A DNA stretch of 64,000 nt. Origin: Vibrio sp. 99-70-13A1 (GTDB taxonomy: Bacteria > Pseudomonadota > Gammaproteobacteria > Enterobacterales > Vibrionaceae). Below are positions 10,413 to 19,450 of this stretch, piece after piece (positions within the stretch are counted from its first letter, which is position 1; the number at the start of each line of letters is the position of its first letter). The position numbers and the translations under genes are program-made. Below the pieces are notes generated by a model that ran no database searches, was not told the origin of the DNA, and saw only the letters and a program-made list of their open reading frames with translations. The stretch is from contig NZ_VTXD01000024.1 in NCBI RefSeq assembly GCF_013114625.1, positions 1-64,000 on the forward strand. Direction: 5' to 3'.

Positions 10413-12963
10413 GGTTAACCCCATCTGTATAAACAGGTCGAAAAGAAAGAATGGTGCGGCTTGATAATTCAATGCGTTTGTATACTTTTTTAATCGGTCG
10501 AGGACTGCGCTCAATCACCTTACGAACCCCCATAAAGCTTGTTGCTATAATGGATATCAAACTCTTGATAGGACGATCAGAAACATAATTATGTTGCCAC
10601 TTAGACCAAGTATCAGAGCGAGCAAACGTACACTGTATGTAGTGCTTTTCTTGTTCCAAACTCATTGGTAGTAAACTTACGCCTATCCTACCGTCATGGA
10701 TAAATTGAACGCGGCACTGGAATGATTCCTCGACACCATATTTGTCTAATACAACGTAAATAACCTCATCGTGTTCAAGGGGAACTTCAGGTCCCACATC
10801 AAACCCTACACCTCCAAAAGAGAAGTCGGTCAACGTGGCTACATAGCTGTGCCCTGACTGCGTCATAACTGAAATGGGATAATCGGCGTCTATTCGGTGT
10901 GTGTGTCGTATCTGTTTTTCTTCAAAAGCGACCGAAAGACAAACACCTAAAATAATGAGGTTATAAGTCACCCAAAATAGGTTGATTAAAATCGCTGATA
11001 CTGTGAAATGGCTGACGAAAAATAACTTGCTCACCGCAAATACAAACCCAATCATGTTTAAGATCAGCAACACAATGATCGGCTTACTGATATCCCAATC
11101 GAAATGGGTTTTATCATTCAAACCGCCTTTTTTCGTTACGTTAAAGCTGCCTTTCCATGGCGCGATCAAGGCAACCGTTGTTGGAATGGCGATATACCAC
11201 GCCAGAATGGCTTCATAGACTTCACCCCAATAAGAATGACGGTGGTTTCCTTGAATCGCGCTGTTAGCAATATTGGCGTGAATAATATGTGGCATTACGA
11301 ACAGCAAAATAGCTAATGCAGGCGCAGCAATAATACGAATGTCAAAAATCAAAAAGGCTAATGGTGCAACCATGAAGATCAATCGTGGAATGCCGCTGAG
11401 AAAGTGCATCATTGCATTGGTGTAACATAGCTTTTGTCGCCAATTAAGCCCTACTCCTCGTAGAGGGTTATCCAAGCGGAATATCTGAGCCATTCCTCTA
11501 GCCCATCGGATACGTTGCCCAATATGCGTAGAAAGGTTTTCCGTGGCTAACCCTGCTGAAAGCGGTTCTCTAAGATAGGCACTTCGATAGCCTTTCCGGT
11601 GTAACTTTAATGCGGTATGAGAATCCTCAGTAACGGTTTCAATAGCGATACCCCCTACTTCCATCAGGTAGGTTTTTCGCAATACGGCACAAGAACCACA
11701 AAAGAATGCAGCATTCCAAGTATCATTCCCGTCTTGAACTAATCCGTAAAATAAATTGCCTTCATTGGGAAGCTTCTTAAATTTATGTAGATTCCTCTCA
11801 AATGGATCTGGAGAAAAAAAATGGTGAGGCGTTTGTATTAATGCCAACTTGTTGTCTTGCAGGAACTCGCCCATGGTAAATTGTAAAAATCCGCGTGTTG
11901 GAATGTGGTCACAATCAAAAATCGCAACAAATTCACCTTGGACTCTCTCTAATGCATAGTTCAGGTTACCGGCTTTAGCGTGTTCATTGGTTGGTCTGCG
12001 GATATACCCAACATTGGCATGCTCAGCAAACTCCTTAAATTCATCCCTTTTACCATCATCAAGAATGTAGATATTGAGCTTGTCTTCTGGCCAATCTATC
12101 GCGAGTGCAGCCAGTACGGTGGCACGTACGACATCTAGAGGCTCGTTGTAAGTTGGAATAAGTAAATCAACTACAGGCCAGCGAGAAGAATCACTAGGTA
12201 ACTGAACAGGAGTTCTATTCAACGGCCAGATACTTTGAAAATAGCTGAGAACTAAGATCAGCCAAGAATAGGTCTCAGCAAAAAGTAATATCAAACCACA
12301 CGTTAGATCTAGCGGATTATCCCAATTAATAGTCGAAGAATAGCGCCACCACATATAGCGAGTTGACACCACTAGCGATAAGACAATCAGCAGCATTTTT
12401 GATAATTTTCCTTTTGAGCGTCTTATCGATAATGCAGATGCACAAAGGATGCTCACAAACAAAAACTGAGATGTCAGTGAAAATGGTACCGTGAGGCAAA
12501 CCAAAGTTAATATGACGAGTAGAGCCAACAAAACCAAATCTAAAAAGTTATGTCGTTGATTGGTGGTCTTTTTCGATGGTAGAACGACTCGTTTTTCTAA
12601 CAAGACTAAATAGCCATGACCCACTTGGTGGATCTTCCCAATAATCCAACTCGATGCGTTTTTCAATTGCCGACAGTGCTGGGTAAAAATCCATTTATCC
12701 ATCGAAAACTGCTGGTGTATTGCAAACAGCCATATTGATTGAAATAACACTTTGACGTTATCGGACCATCGGTAGTTATTAATATCTACATGCGGATAAA
12801 AAGTGCTCCAGCTATCTTTCGTGAGCGCTTGAGCTGAAAACACGACTGAGAATAAATAGAAAACGAACAGCGGCGAGTGTCGCCAGCTCATTCTGTAAAT
12901 TGGCAATTCAACCGTTTGGCTAAAGCCGCCAACGAGTTTTGAATTAACTAGGGTCGCTATCAT
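10399..12963 (-). CDS. bcsA: Cellulose synthase catalytic subunit BcsA
   Basis: Processive GT2 enzyme polymerising UDP-glucose into beta-1,4-glucan and pushing it through its own membrane channel. The motifs are complete: DDG (302-304), DCD (350-352), FCGSC (421-425), TED (445-447) and QRIRW (483-487), between clusters of membrane helices. The C-terminal PilZ domain has RHTHR (686-690) and DFSFGG (713-718), the c-di-GMP-binding signature. About 130 residues precede the first core helices, similar to other enteric-type BcsA proteins. The start overlaps the bcsQ stop as ATGA, so translation is probably coupled. Confidence 0.97.
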   Translation of the reverse strand: MIATLVNSKLVGGFSQTVELPIYRMSWRHSPLFVFYLFSVVFSAQALTKDSWSTFYPHVDINNYRWSDNVKVLFQSIWLFAIHQQFSMDKWIFTQHCRQLKNASSWIIGKIHQVGHGYLVLLEKRVVLPSKKTTNQRHNFLDLVLLALLVILTLVCLTVPFSLTSQFLFVSILCASALSIRRSKGKLSKMLLIVLSLVVSTRYMWWRYSSTINWDNPLDLTCGLILLFAETYSWLILVLSYFQSIWPLNRTPVQLPSDSSRWPVVDLLIPTYNEPLDVVRATVLAALAIDWPEDKLNIYILDDGKRDEFKEFAEHANVGYIRRPTNEHAKAGNLNYALERVQGEFVAIFDCDHIPTRGFLQFTMGEFLQDNKLALIQTPHHFFSPDPFERNLHKFKKLPNEGNLFYGLVQDGNDTWNAAFFCGSCAVLRKTYLMEVGGIAIETVTEDSHTALKLHRKGYRSAYLREPLSAGLATENLSTHIGQRIRWARGMAQIFRLDNPLRGVGLNWRQKLCYTNAMMHFLSGIPRLIFMVAPLAFLIFDIRIIAAPALAILLFVMPHIIHANIANSAIQGNHRHSYWGEVYEAILAWYIAIPTTVALIAPWKGSFNVTKKGGLNDKTHFDWDISKPIIVLLILNMIGFVFAVSKLFFVSHFTVSAILINLFWVTYNLIILGVCLSVAFEEKQIRHTHRIDADYPISVMTQSGHSYVATLTDFSFGGVGFDVGPEVPLEHDEVIYVVLDKYGVEESFQCRVQFIHDGRIGVSLLPMSLEQEKHYIQCTFARSDTWSKWQHNYVSDRPIKSLISIIATSFMGVRKVIERSPRPIKKVYKRIELSSRTILSFRPVYTDGVNHETN

Positions 12964-13697
12964 GCAGGTTCAACCTTAGCCGCAAACCTTTCAAGAAGTG
13001 AAAGCGTCACAATGGCCAACTGATTGAATTCCTTGCAGGCGTGAGATTCCGAATACTGGTGTTGTTCAACCACATTAGTAAGTTGTGACAATGAATCTTG
13101 GATCGCCGCGTCACTACGTAACTTCACCGATAAAAGGCGGTTTGGTAGTAAGGTCTCTAAAAGTAATAAGATACCATGTGTAAGCTGATTATTAGGGTTG
13201 CACTGGTTAACGACCAACTTCAACGATTCATCGCTAGAAAAAGTGTCCATTTGCCTTTTTATTTTCACTACAGTATTCACCGTAGGCGTAACGACCATTA
13301 AATTTAAAACGACTGGAATATGGAGGTGAGAAACGGGCTTTCGAACTGGGAACAACGCGATAATGAGATCAAACTTTGTCTCTAACATCGGTATCATATT
13401 CTCAAAATGCCTAAGCACAACATCAAAATCGATGTTGGTTCCACCATAAGGAATACAGCAAGCACCACTTGCATTTTGGTATATAGATTCCATCCAACCT
13501 TTATTATTCGTTGGGTAATCTGACCAACCTTTTTGCTTAGTTAAATCAACCCCCAGCCCAAATCCAACTAGATTTCGGGAATCAAGATCGACGACAACGA
13601 CTTTTTTACCTAACAAGGCTAACGAGGATGCAAGACCGCTAGTTACCGTTGTTGCGCCACTGCCACCAAGTAAGCTTTGAATAATGATTACACTCAT
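12960..13697 (-). CDS. bcsQ: Cellulose biosynthesis MinD-like ATPase BcsQ
   Basis: BcsQ (YhjQ) is a SIMIBI/MinD-type ATPase that helps localise and assemble the cellulose secretion complex at the inner membrane. The N-terminal P-loop reads GGSGATT at residues 11-17, followed by the VVVDLDSRN strand. The usual Walker lysines are replaced, which also happens in E. coli BcsQ, as I recall its sequence. It is 245 residues, near the family norm. An AGGG ribosome binding site precedes the ATG, and the gene sits 9 bases after bcsR. Confidence 0.9.
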   Translation of the reverse strand: MSVIIIQSLLGGSGATTVTSGLASSLALLGKKVVVVDLDSRNLVGFGLGVDLTKQKGWSDYPTNNKGWMESIYQNASGACCIPYGGTNIDFDVVLRHFENMIPMLETKFDLIIALFPVRKPVSHLHIPVVLNLMVVTPTVNTVVKIKRQMDTFSSDESLKLVVNQCNPNNQLTHGILLLLETLLPNRLLSVKLRSDAAIQDSLSQLTNVVEQHQYSESHACKEFNQLAIVTLSLLERFAAKVEPA

Positions 13698-13706
13698 ATC
13701 TTTGCC

Positions 13707-13934
13707 CTACACTTGCTGCTCTTTTTCTACCCGCCCAGCTGCTTTGCCAGACATTCCGACTACTTGTTTGTTCTTCGGTACTTCTTCATTAAATATTGAA
13801 TTGATGAGAGATGAAGAGCTGAACAATTCTTTCTTTTCATTATCACGCTGTATGTTGAGGTATTGAAAATCACTCAATTCGTAGGCATCAATTATCTGTG
13901 CTACATCCATGTATCGTGTTCTATTCGTGTCCAT
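13707..13934 (-). CDS. bcsR: BcsR-like small cellulose-operon protein
   Basis: A 75-residue soluble protein in the place where bcsR sits, directly before bcsQ. The segment MDVAQIIDAYELSDFQYLNI resembles the conserved core of BcsR (YhjR), which in enterics forms an R-Q complex regulating the Bcs machinery. The rest is low in recognisable features, with a polar C-terminus. I chose the ATG that follows AGGGGA by about seven bases; an upstream in-frame ATG would add seven residues. The assignment rests on size, position and one motif, so it is likely rather than certain. Confidence 0.7.
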   Translation of the reverse strand: MDTNRTRYMDVAQIIDAYELSDFQYLNIQRDNEKKELFSSSSLINSIFNEEVPKNKQVVGMSGKAAGRVEKEQQV

Positions 13935-13960
13935 GACTTTCCCCTTTTCAGACATTTCTA

Positions 13961-14011
13961 GGTATTACTAGTTGATGCTAAGTGATCCTCGGTATTGCTA
14001 GGTGACGCTAA
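13961..14011. repeat. Imperfect direct repeat between bcsG and bcsR
   Basis: GGTATTACTAGTTGATGCTAA is followed 30 bases later by GGTATTGCTAGGTGACGCTAA, matching at 18 of 21 positions. The second copy contains the bcsG stop codon, so the spacer may have grown by a local tandem duplication. No promoter or terminator is evident in it. Confidence 0.6.
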
Positions 14012-15615
14012 TTTGGTGAATATTCGTCCCAGTTACTTCTATCAAACGTATAATATTGGTGACCATTAACTTCAATGACGGTTGTACCCTTGTTCTGAGA
14101 GACAAAAGGAGTTACTGGTAGATCTGACGTGATGTCATTGAGTGCGACTGGTTGCCCTGCGTACATACCACTACTAATGACGTTATTCAGTATCTTACTT
14201 ACTGCAATGTAACTACTTGATTCATGAACTTCGGTAGCCACGTCACCAGACATTTGATAATCACCAAAAAACCTAACGCCAACCGGAACATGCGTGATCG
14301 CTTTAGTTGGTATTTCTCTCATGCCGGAAACTTGCATTTTGTCGCCACTCAATGCGCCACCATGTTCAGGAATCAACACAACAACTAAGTTTTTTCCTGA
14401 CTCTTCAACTCGTTGAAAAAACACCAATAAATCATCAAGCAACATGGTTTGGTGACGTTTATAGATTTCGACTCGCGAACCAGTAGAACCCAAAGACTGA
14501 TTGCCATCATGAATGGAGATGGTGTTATATAAACTGACAGAAGGTGATTCATCATTATTTCTACGCCAAGCTTCAAGCACCTCACCATCTCTATAGAGCT
14601 TGCTTCCATCAAACGCCAATTGGTTGGGTTTAAGTGTATTTAGGTCAACCTCAGGAGAAAATTCCCCAATATTGTTGCCTATGCTTTTACGAAACCCACC
14701 AAACTCACCGTTATGGTTCATGAACACGCCTTTACTAAAGCCAAGATCAGCTAGCTGATCGAATAACAAGCACTGTTGTGGTTGGCGACTTTCTAAAATA
14801 GTACTGTGGTCTCTTTGACCGCAGCTTGCCTGCAAAAGGCGTAATACAGCCGGTCCACTGTATGAAGTGGCAGAATTGAACTCAGTAAAAGTTATGTTCA
14901 TTTGCTTAAATAATGGGTGGTTTAACTGCCCTGTAAACTCCAGGTCATCCCATGAAAGCGAACAAATATTTAAAAGAAGCACATCAAAATTAATGGGATA
15001 AGCGACATCATTAATAAAAGCTAATTGCTCTTGATTCTGCTCCATAAAGAATTGATTTAAATAATCGCTAAGACCTTGAGATGAAGTATCGACGATATTG
15101 TCTTGAGCCTTTGACTCGTCAATAAGGACAACCTCCACATTCGTATTTTTAATAGGTTCACTGCTCACAGGTAGAATAGTGAGCGGCTTTAAAGCCAAAA
15201 CTAAAATTCCAACAATAATGAGAGAAGATATTTTGACTATCTGGTGTAAATACAAGTAACCAACGCTCAGAACGACTATCAAAGCTATCAGTTCTATCGA
15301 CAGGCTATCCCAAATAATCGAGAGCAAGTAAGACGCATCAAACTGGCTCAAGTTTGAAATTTGCGAGGTTAAAAACTGTAGAGGTGGTAAATAAGACTCA
15401 TGATGTAAAAGCAGTACCGCACACACACACCCAACGGTATTTCTTACCCAACTCAGAGGACGGAAATAAGTAGGAATAGATAGAAGCAGAATCAGTGCAA
15501 TATTTAAAGGTGCGTCAAACTCTATAACGCCTTGAGAAAATAAGACGAGTTTTAGCGCAAAGTAAATGCTCCACGCACCGAGTTTCCATTGTGAAAAATG
15601 GTAATTACTTTGCAT
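14008..15615 (-). CDS. bcsG: Cellulose phosphoethanolamine transferase BcsG
   Basis: BcsG transfers phosphoethanolamine from membrane lipid to the emerging cellulose, giving pEtN-cellulose. The N-terminus has several membrane helices (about residues 12-145). The periplasmic alkaline-phosphatase-like domain contains TSYSGPA with Ser253 as the likely nucleophile, then ASCGQ, and near the end IPEHGGAL, a metal-site motif. The length (535) fits the family. The ATG has AGGTGG upstream and overlaps the end of bcsF by 11 bases. With bcsE and bcsF this predicts modified rather than plain cellulose. Confidence 0.93.
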   Translation of the reverse strand: MQSNYHFSQWKLGAWSIYFALKLVLFSQGVIEFDAPLNIALILLLSIPTYFRPLSWVRNTVGCVCAVLLLHHESYLPPLQFLTSQISNLSQFDASYLLSIIWDSLSIELIALIVVLSVGYLYLHQIVKISSLIIVGILVLALKPLTILPVSSEPIKNTNVEVVLIDESKAQDNIVDTSSQGLSDYLNQFFMEQNQEQLAFINDVAYPINFDVLLLNICSLSWDDLEFTGQLNHPLFKQMNITFTEFNSATSYSGPAVLRLLQASCGQRDHSTILESRQPQQCLLFDQLADLGFSKGVFMNHNGEFGGFRKSIGNNIGEFSPEVDLNTLKPNQLAFDGSKLYRDGEVLEAWRRNNDESPSVSLYNTISIHDGNQSLGSTGSRVEIYKRHQTMLLDDLLVFFQRVEESGKNLVVVLIPEHGGALSGDKMQVSGMREIPTKAITHVPVGVRFFGDYQMSGDVATEVHESSSYIAVSKILNNVISSGMYAGQPVALNDITSDLPVTPFVSQNKGTTVIEVNGHQYYTFDRSNWDEYSPN

Positions 15616-15769
15616 TATTTACCACCTTCTTTTTCAAATGTTTTGGCTTATTCATAAGTCGAGTTAAACCATTCGAAGTTTTGTCTTTCATGAATTGAAA
15701 AGTGGCGTGTAATAATGCACCAAGCATCATAAATAGCGTGGCAAAGAAAAATAACTCGTAGATATTCAT
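15605..15769 (-). CDS. bcsF: Small membrane protein BcsF
   Basis: A 54-residue protein starting MNIYELFFFATLFMMLGALL, with one N-terminal membrane helix and a lysine-rich cytoplasmic tail (KPKHLKKKVV). Size, topology and the exact position between bcsE and bcsG match BcsF, which in enterics bridges BcsE to BcsG at the inner membrane. A strong GGGAGG ribosome binding site lies before the ATG. The start overlaps the bcsE stop as ATGA and the end overlaps the bcsG start, so the three genes are tightly coupled. Confidence 0.85.
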   Translation of the reverse strand: MNIYELFFFATLFMMLGALLHATFQFMKDKTSNGLTRLMNKPKHLKKKVVNNAK

Positions 15770-17193
15770 AAATCCTCCCAATTACACTTCGTGGCAACTT
15801 TCGTCGAAGAATTTAAAAAAGAATCACTTATATTTACTTTTTCGGGTCTGCCACTATGGACAACTTCCCAACCAGAAGAAGGGCTTTGTAGGTCATCTTT
15901 CAAATGGTCGATGACATTAACGGTTGAGTAAATCTCACTAAAGCACTCTATTTTTGCTGCTACTTCCTCAAGTGAAATAACGAATACATGCTTAAGTGTG
16001 TTATTCAATTCTTCCAACCTGAGTGAACTAAAGAACAGATACATTTCGTTATTGATAATGGTGGATACATCACCATGTCTAACGAGGTTGCAATAGTTTT
16101 TCAGTTTGTAAGTAGGAACCGATTTGAAAGGTTTAATTTTTACGAGTGCAAAAGTCACACCCGCGGGGTTAATCGTATTCAGAGTCTCATCGACAACTTG
16201 AATGAACTCCTGCCGATCTAAATGTCCTTTCATTTTTAATGGCGATGAATAAAGCTTGTACAGCTCTTCTGCATTATATGGGATATAAGGTTTCTCACAG
16301 CGCTCAACTTTTTTTATGCCATCGAGAACTGCATAGCTTGGTCTGTAATGTTCTACGATCTCCTGAGCACCAGATTTTAAAAGCATATCTTTATCGGTAT
16401 ATCGAATAGATGGCACAACTTCTCTGACAATAACTTTGATGTCACGACCATGCTTTTCTTTTAAAGAGAGAATGGTTTCTACTTTTTCTGGAATCTCTTT
16501 TGGATTGGAAACACTCAAGATAACCATGGATTTTTCATCAAGGGTTAAGAAATCGACTATCTCTTCTATGCCGACAAAAAAGAACAAGCCTTGTGCTTCT
16601 AATTTCTCAACATCAATTGCATTAATTTCCATGTATACACGGCAACTTTCATCATGTCGGCTATCTGTAATTTCAAAGCCTTTTAGATTAATGATCTTGT
16701 TAAACAGTTTTACTTGGCCATCCAATCGCTCAATAACAGAGAATATCGCTCTGGTGTCACTTTCAAAAAATTCCGCTAAGAGATGACGCTCATTATTTAT
16801 GAGCCTAGTGTCTGCTTGATTTGAATCGATATTAGTGACGATGGTACATGAGGAGTATTTTGAGAAAATAAACTTAATGAGACCTAGTGTCTCCTTCTCT
16901 CCCCAAACATCTTGATCGATAACGATCAACATATTGCCTTGGTGAATATGGGCAATTCTATGTACATCTAGTACAAAGGCATCCACTTTTACTGGCTGGT
17001 CTAAGTAATACTGATCAGCACTTGCTACTTCTTCAATTGGCTTTCCATAACAAGGTAATTTTCCAAAATCAGTATCAGAAACATTCAATATAATTGTCGA
17101 GAAATTAAGTTCTACTACAGCCCTCAACTCTCTATATTCTTGTAGAAGAGTAGATATCCCTGTTATTGAGTTTACTATGATTAGTTGCTGCAT
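15766..17193 (-). CDS. bcsE: c-di-GMP-binding cellulose regulator BcsE
   Basis: BcsE is a cytoplasmic c-di-GMP receptor that boosts cellulose production and connects to BcsF/BcsG. The C-terminal GIL domain carries the ligand motif RHGD (R372, D375), equivalent to the RxxD of E. coli BcsE. The N-terminal half looks like the degenerate P-loop/receiver-like region of the family. The length (475) is within range. AAGGA lies six bases before the ATG. It is the first gene of the leftward operon, whereas in E. coli bcsEFG is transcribed away from bcsRQABZC. Confidence 0.88.
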   Translation of the reverse strand: MQQLIIVNSITGISTLLQEYRELRAVVELNFSTIILNVSDTDFGKLPCYGKPIEEVASADQYYLDQPVKVDAFVLDVHRIAHIHQGNMLIVIDQDVWGEKETLGLIKFIFSKYSSCTIVTNIDSNQADTRLINNERHLLAEFFESDTRAIFSVIERLDGQVKLFNKIINLKGFEITDSRHDESCRVYMEINAIDVEKLEAQGLFFFVGIEEIVDFLTLDEKSMVILSVSNPKEIPEKVETILSLKEKHGRDIKVIVREVVPSIRYTDKDMLLKSGAQEIVEHYRPSYAVLDGIKKVERCEKPYIPYNAEELYKLYSSPLKMKGHLDRQEFIQVVDETLNTINPAGVTFALVKIKPFKSVPTYKLKNYCNLVRHGDVSTIINNEMYLFFSSLRLEELNNTLKHVFVISLEEVAAKIECFSEIYSTVNVIDHLKDDLQSPSSGWEVVHSGRPEKVNISDSFLNSSTKVATKCNWEDL

Positions 17194-17597
17194 AAACTTC
17201 CTTAATTACAATGTGATATCCATTCCATTGATCTACATTAATGCTACAACTAAACCATTAGCTTACTTGGTATCAGTTTGGTATCAGAAGTATCTTCAAC
17301 CTAAACTTAAGACGTAGCATTAAGTAATAAATCAGTTTGAATGGCCCCAATTAAGAAAAGGAGAGAATGATGGTGATTTGCTTTAAATATCTTCTAGTGC
17401 CTGTAGTGATTTCTTAGAAAACCGAAGTAGAAGATTTAGGAAGGATTCAGCAACAATACCTTTTGGCAAATACATTGACTGAAACTTATCTTTTTTGATT
17501 AAAAACACACCAAGTAGGACAAGATTTATCGAAAATTTAATTACGCAACAAAGCTGACTGTTGAATAACTTTAAAGTTAATATCACTCGGAGTATTA
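17194..17597. promoter_or_regulatory. Upstream region of the bcs operon
   Basis: About 400 AT-rich bases without a convincing gene. They hold the promoter region of bcsE and, at 17267-17287, two copies of TTGGTATCAG with an 11-base period, one helical turn apart. This spacing suits a regulator binding side by side, but no known box was recognised. The rest contains only short chance frames. Confidence 0.4.
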
Positions 17598-17885
17598 TTG
17601 AATGACTTCATAGCAACTGGATTATATAAAGTGGTTAGAGCGATATCAGAAAAGGGAACTATTACAAAACAGAAAATTGTTGATGCTGCTTTTGAAATAA
17701 CGATGGCTGGTGGATTTGATTCCGCTACGTTCTCCGAAATTGCGAATAAAGCTGGCGTTTCTCGTTCTGGAATTAACTCCCATTTTAAGAGAAAGTCAGA
17801 TATTGCAGAAGAGCTTTGCATGAATGACAGGTTTACTGATTGTGCCTTTAAAGTTCATGTTATGAGCGGTGCACATTCTTACTGA
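17598..17885 (+). pseudogene. Truncated TetR-family regulator
   Basis: Residues 20-72 form a TetR DNA-binding domain (KQKIVDAAFEITMAGGFDSA, then the helix-turn-helix FSEIANKAGVSRSGINSHFK). The normal ligand-binding domain of about 130 residues is missing. After about residue 72 the frame runs into sequence that is antisense to a response-regulator remnant, so the last 20 or so residues are not native. A free DNA-binding domain might still be made, but loss of function is more likely. It lies head to head with bcsE and could once have regulated it. Confidence 0.7.
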
Positions 17886-18156
17886 AGCTTTAAGCACTAC
17901 CTCATCAACCGCACTAGATATGACAATTTCGCCAGCAAAATCAGTTTCAGCAAGTAACCGAAGTAAAGTAATGCCAGGCATGTTTAAGTCACAAATGACC
18001 ATATCGGTTCGATGAATACGAATATGCTCTAAAGCTTGATCAGCACCTCCAACCGCATCAGCAATGACATGACATGATCAAATTGCTTCAGTAACGTCAG
18101 TAGTGCAATCCTTTGAAAGGATGCTCTTCTATTATCAGTATACGTTTTTCTGCCAT
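17810..18156 (-). pseudogene. Frameshifted response-regulator receiver domain
   Basis: The reading begins MAEKRILIIEEHPF and continues, after two repairs, as a receiver domain with the phosphoacceptor in VICDLNMPG, a TDFAGEIVISSA strand and the conserved lysine in GTISKPV. The first break is a one-base loss just after HPF; the second is a tandem duplication GTCATGTCAT of five bases. The gene also stops short after the receiver domain, where it meets the truncated TetR gene. The opening resembles VieA-type regulators (receiver then EAL), but the output domain is gone, so this is only a suggestion. Confidence 0.72.
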
Positions 18157-18158
18157 TC

Positions 18159-18431
18159 TCACTTTACCTTTTCGCCAAGTTGAGTTGAACGCCAAATATC
18201 AATAAGCTGAATATAATTGACGTCACTTTTACCTGCCGTTCCATTTCTAGAGAATGACACCCATAATTCTTTTGTCGTTGCCTGTTGTTTCTCTTCATTA
18301 ATGAGAGCGGCGAGCACAATGTGAAGTTTATGACTTAAGGATGCCCAAACCGATCCTTTTGACCAAGTAGACCAAGTGTTTAGTGCTTTTGGCATGTATG
18401 TTTTGCTATCTAACCCACTCGCCACTAACAA
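18159..18431 (-). CDS. Hypothetical protein fragment
   Basis: An open frame of up to 90 residues with no ATG at its beginning (TTG at best; first ATG is codon 13). It ends two bases before the ATG of the broken response regulator, as in an operon. The sequence has no signal peptide or clear domain that I recognise. Because its neighbours are broken and it lacks a normal start, it may be the C-terminal stump of a larger gene, for example a partner of the response regulator; that is a guess. Confidence 0.35.
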   Translation of the reverse strand: MLVASGLDSKTYMPKALNTWSTWSKGSVWASLSHKLHIVLAALINEEKQQATTKELWVSFSRNGTAGKSDVNYIQLIDIWRSTQLGEKVK

Positions 18432-18446
18432 AATATAGGCGCGACC

Positions 18447-19355
18447 CTATAATTTTTCGCTCAGCTGAGCGTGTAATTGATTAGCGACAAAATCGAATAC
18501 CCGGCGAATTCTCGGGTTGGTATGAAGCTCTTGATGGCAAACCATCCAAACTGGCAGTCGCATAATTGGACCAAACTGAGGAAATGCCTGACTCAGTTCT
18601 GGTTCATGTTCTGCCATATCTTGAGGAAGGTAAATAAGGCCAAGGTGCCGCTTACACAAATTCAGTTGCAAAGGTTGAAAGGAGGTCATCAATTGAAAAT
18701 TCTCTTTCGTTAGCTGCCAACCTCGTTGGATCATCACCTCCATGATTCGATTTACATCACTAAAGCTAATCAATTGAATGTCTTGTAGCTGTGTTAATTT
18801 GGTGACATTGCGATAGCGATGTAAATACTCCGGAGTGCCGTATAACCAAATAACTTCTTCACCTACTTTTCTAGCAATCAAGTCCGGTTGGCTTGGGCGA
18901 AAACTACGAATAGCAATATCGGCATCACGCCGTTTGAGATCGCTCACTTCATTAGTCACAACAACTTCGATACTAATACCTGGCTCTGCTTGTCTCAGTT
19001 GAGCAATGATATTCGGTAAACGATAGATAGCGTCAACTTCACAAACCGATAGAACCACATTACCTTCAAGCTGCTGAGAATGCCCTCCGGCCACCAAAGA
19101 AAATTCTTGTGCGGCATTTCCCATTTTCTTCGCCATGGCAAGCAATGCTATGCCGCTAGGGGTCAGTTTTAACTTTTGACCAACCCGTTCAAAAAGCATA
19201 ACGCCGATTTCTTCTTCAAGTGCCGCGACTTGTCGGCTCAGGGTTGGCTGAGTCATACCCAATGCTTTTGCAGCCGCAGACAAACTGCCTTCCTCTGCGG
19301 TTACCAAAAAAGCGCGAGTTCGATTCCAATCAAAGCAAACAGATGACCAACTCAT
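18447..19355 (-). CDS. LysR-family transcriptional regulator
   Basis: A typical LysR protein of about 302 residues: winged helix-turn-helix (GSLSAAAKALGMTQPTLSRQ) followed by the linker helix and a periplasmic-binding-protein-like effector domain. It is divergent from the NAD(P)-binding protein gene, about 95 bases apart, the usual layout for a LysR regulator and its target. Start choice is uncertain: in-frame ATGs exist 5 and 8 codons upstream and none has a clear ribosome binding site; I chose the one nearest the domain. Confidence 0.9.
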   Translation of the reverse strand: MSWSSVCFDWNRTRAFLVTAEEGSLSAAAKALGMTQPTLSRQVAALEEEIGVMLFERVGQKLKLTPSGIALLAMAKKMGNAAQEFSLVAGGHSQQLEGNVVLSVCEVDAIYRLPNIIAQLRQAEPGISIEVVVTNEVSDLKRRDADIAIRSFRPSQPDLIARKVGEEVIWLYGTPEYLHRYRNVTKLTQLQDIQLISFSDVNRIMEVMIQRGWQLTKENFQLMTSFQPLQLNLCKRHLGLIYLPQDMAEHEPELSQAFPQFGPIMRLPVWMVCHQELHTNPRIRRVFDFVANQLHAQLSEKL

Positions 19356-19450
19356 ACAAATACGCATAGCTCCATGCAATTATCGTCAATATTCACACCA
19401 TAGATGCATAGGTATAGTAACGGTAATTCCAATACTTACAAGGTTACGTG

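Noticed and set aside
16436..16786. 116-codon open frame opposite bcsE
   Set aside because: Fully antisense to bcsE with Ser/Thr-rich, low-complexity composition; no own binding site seen.
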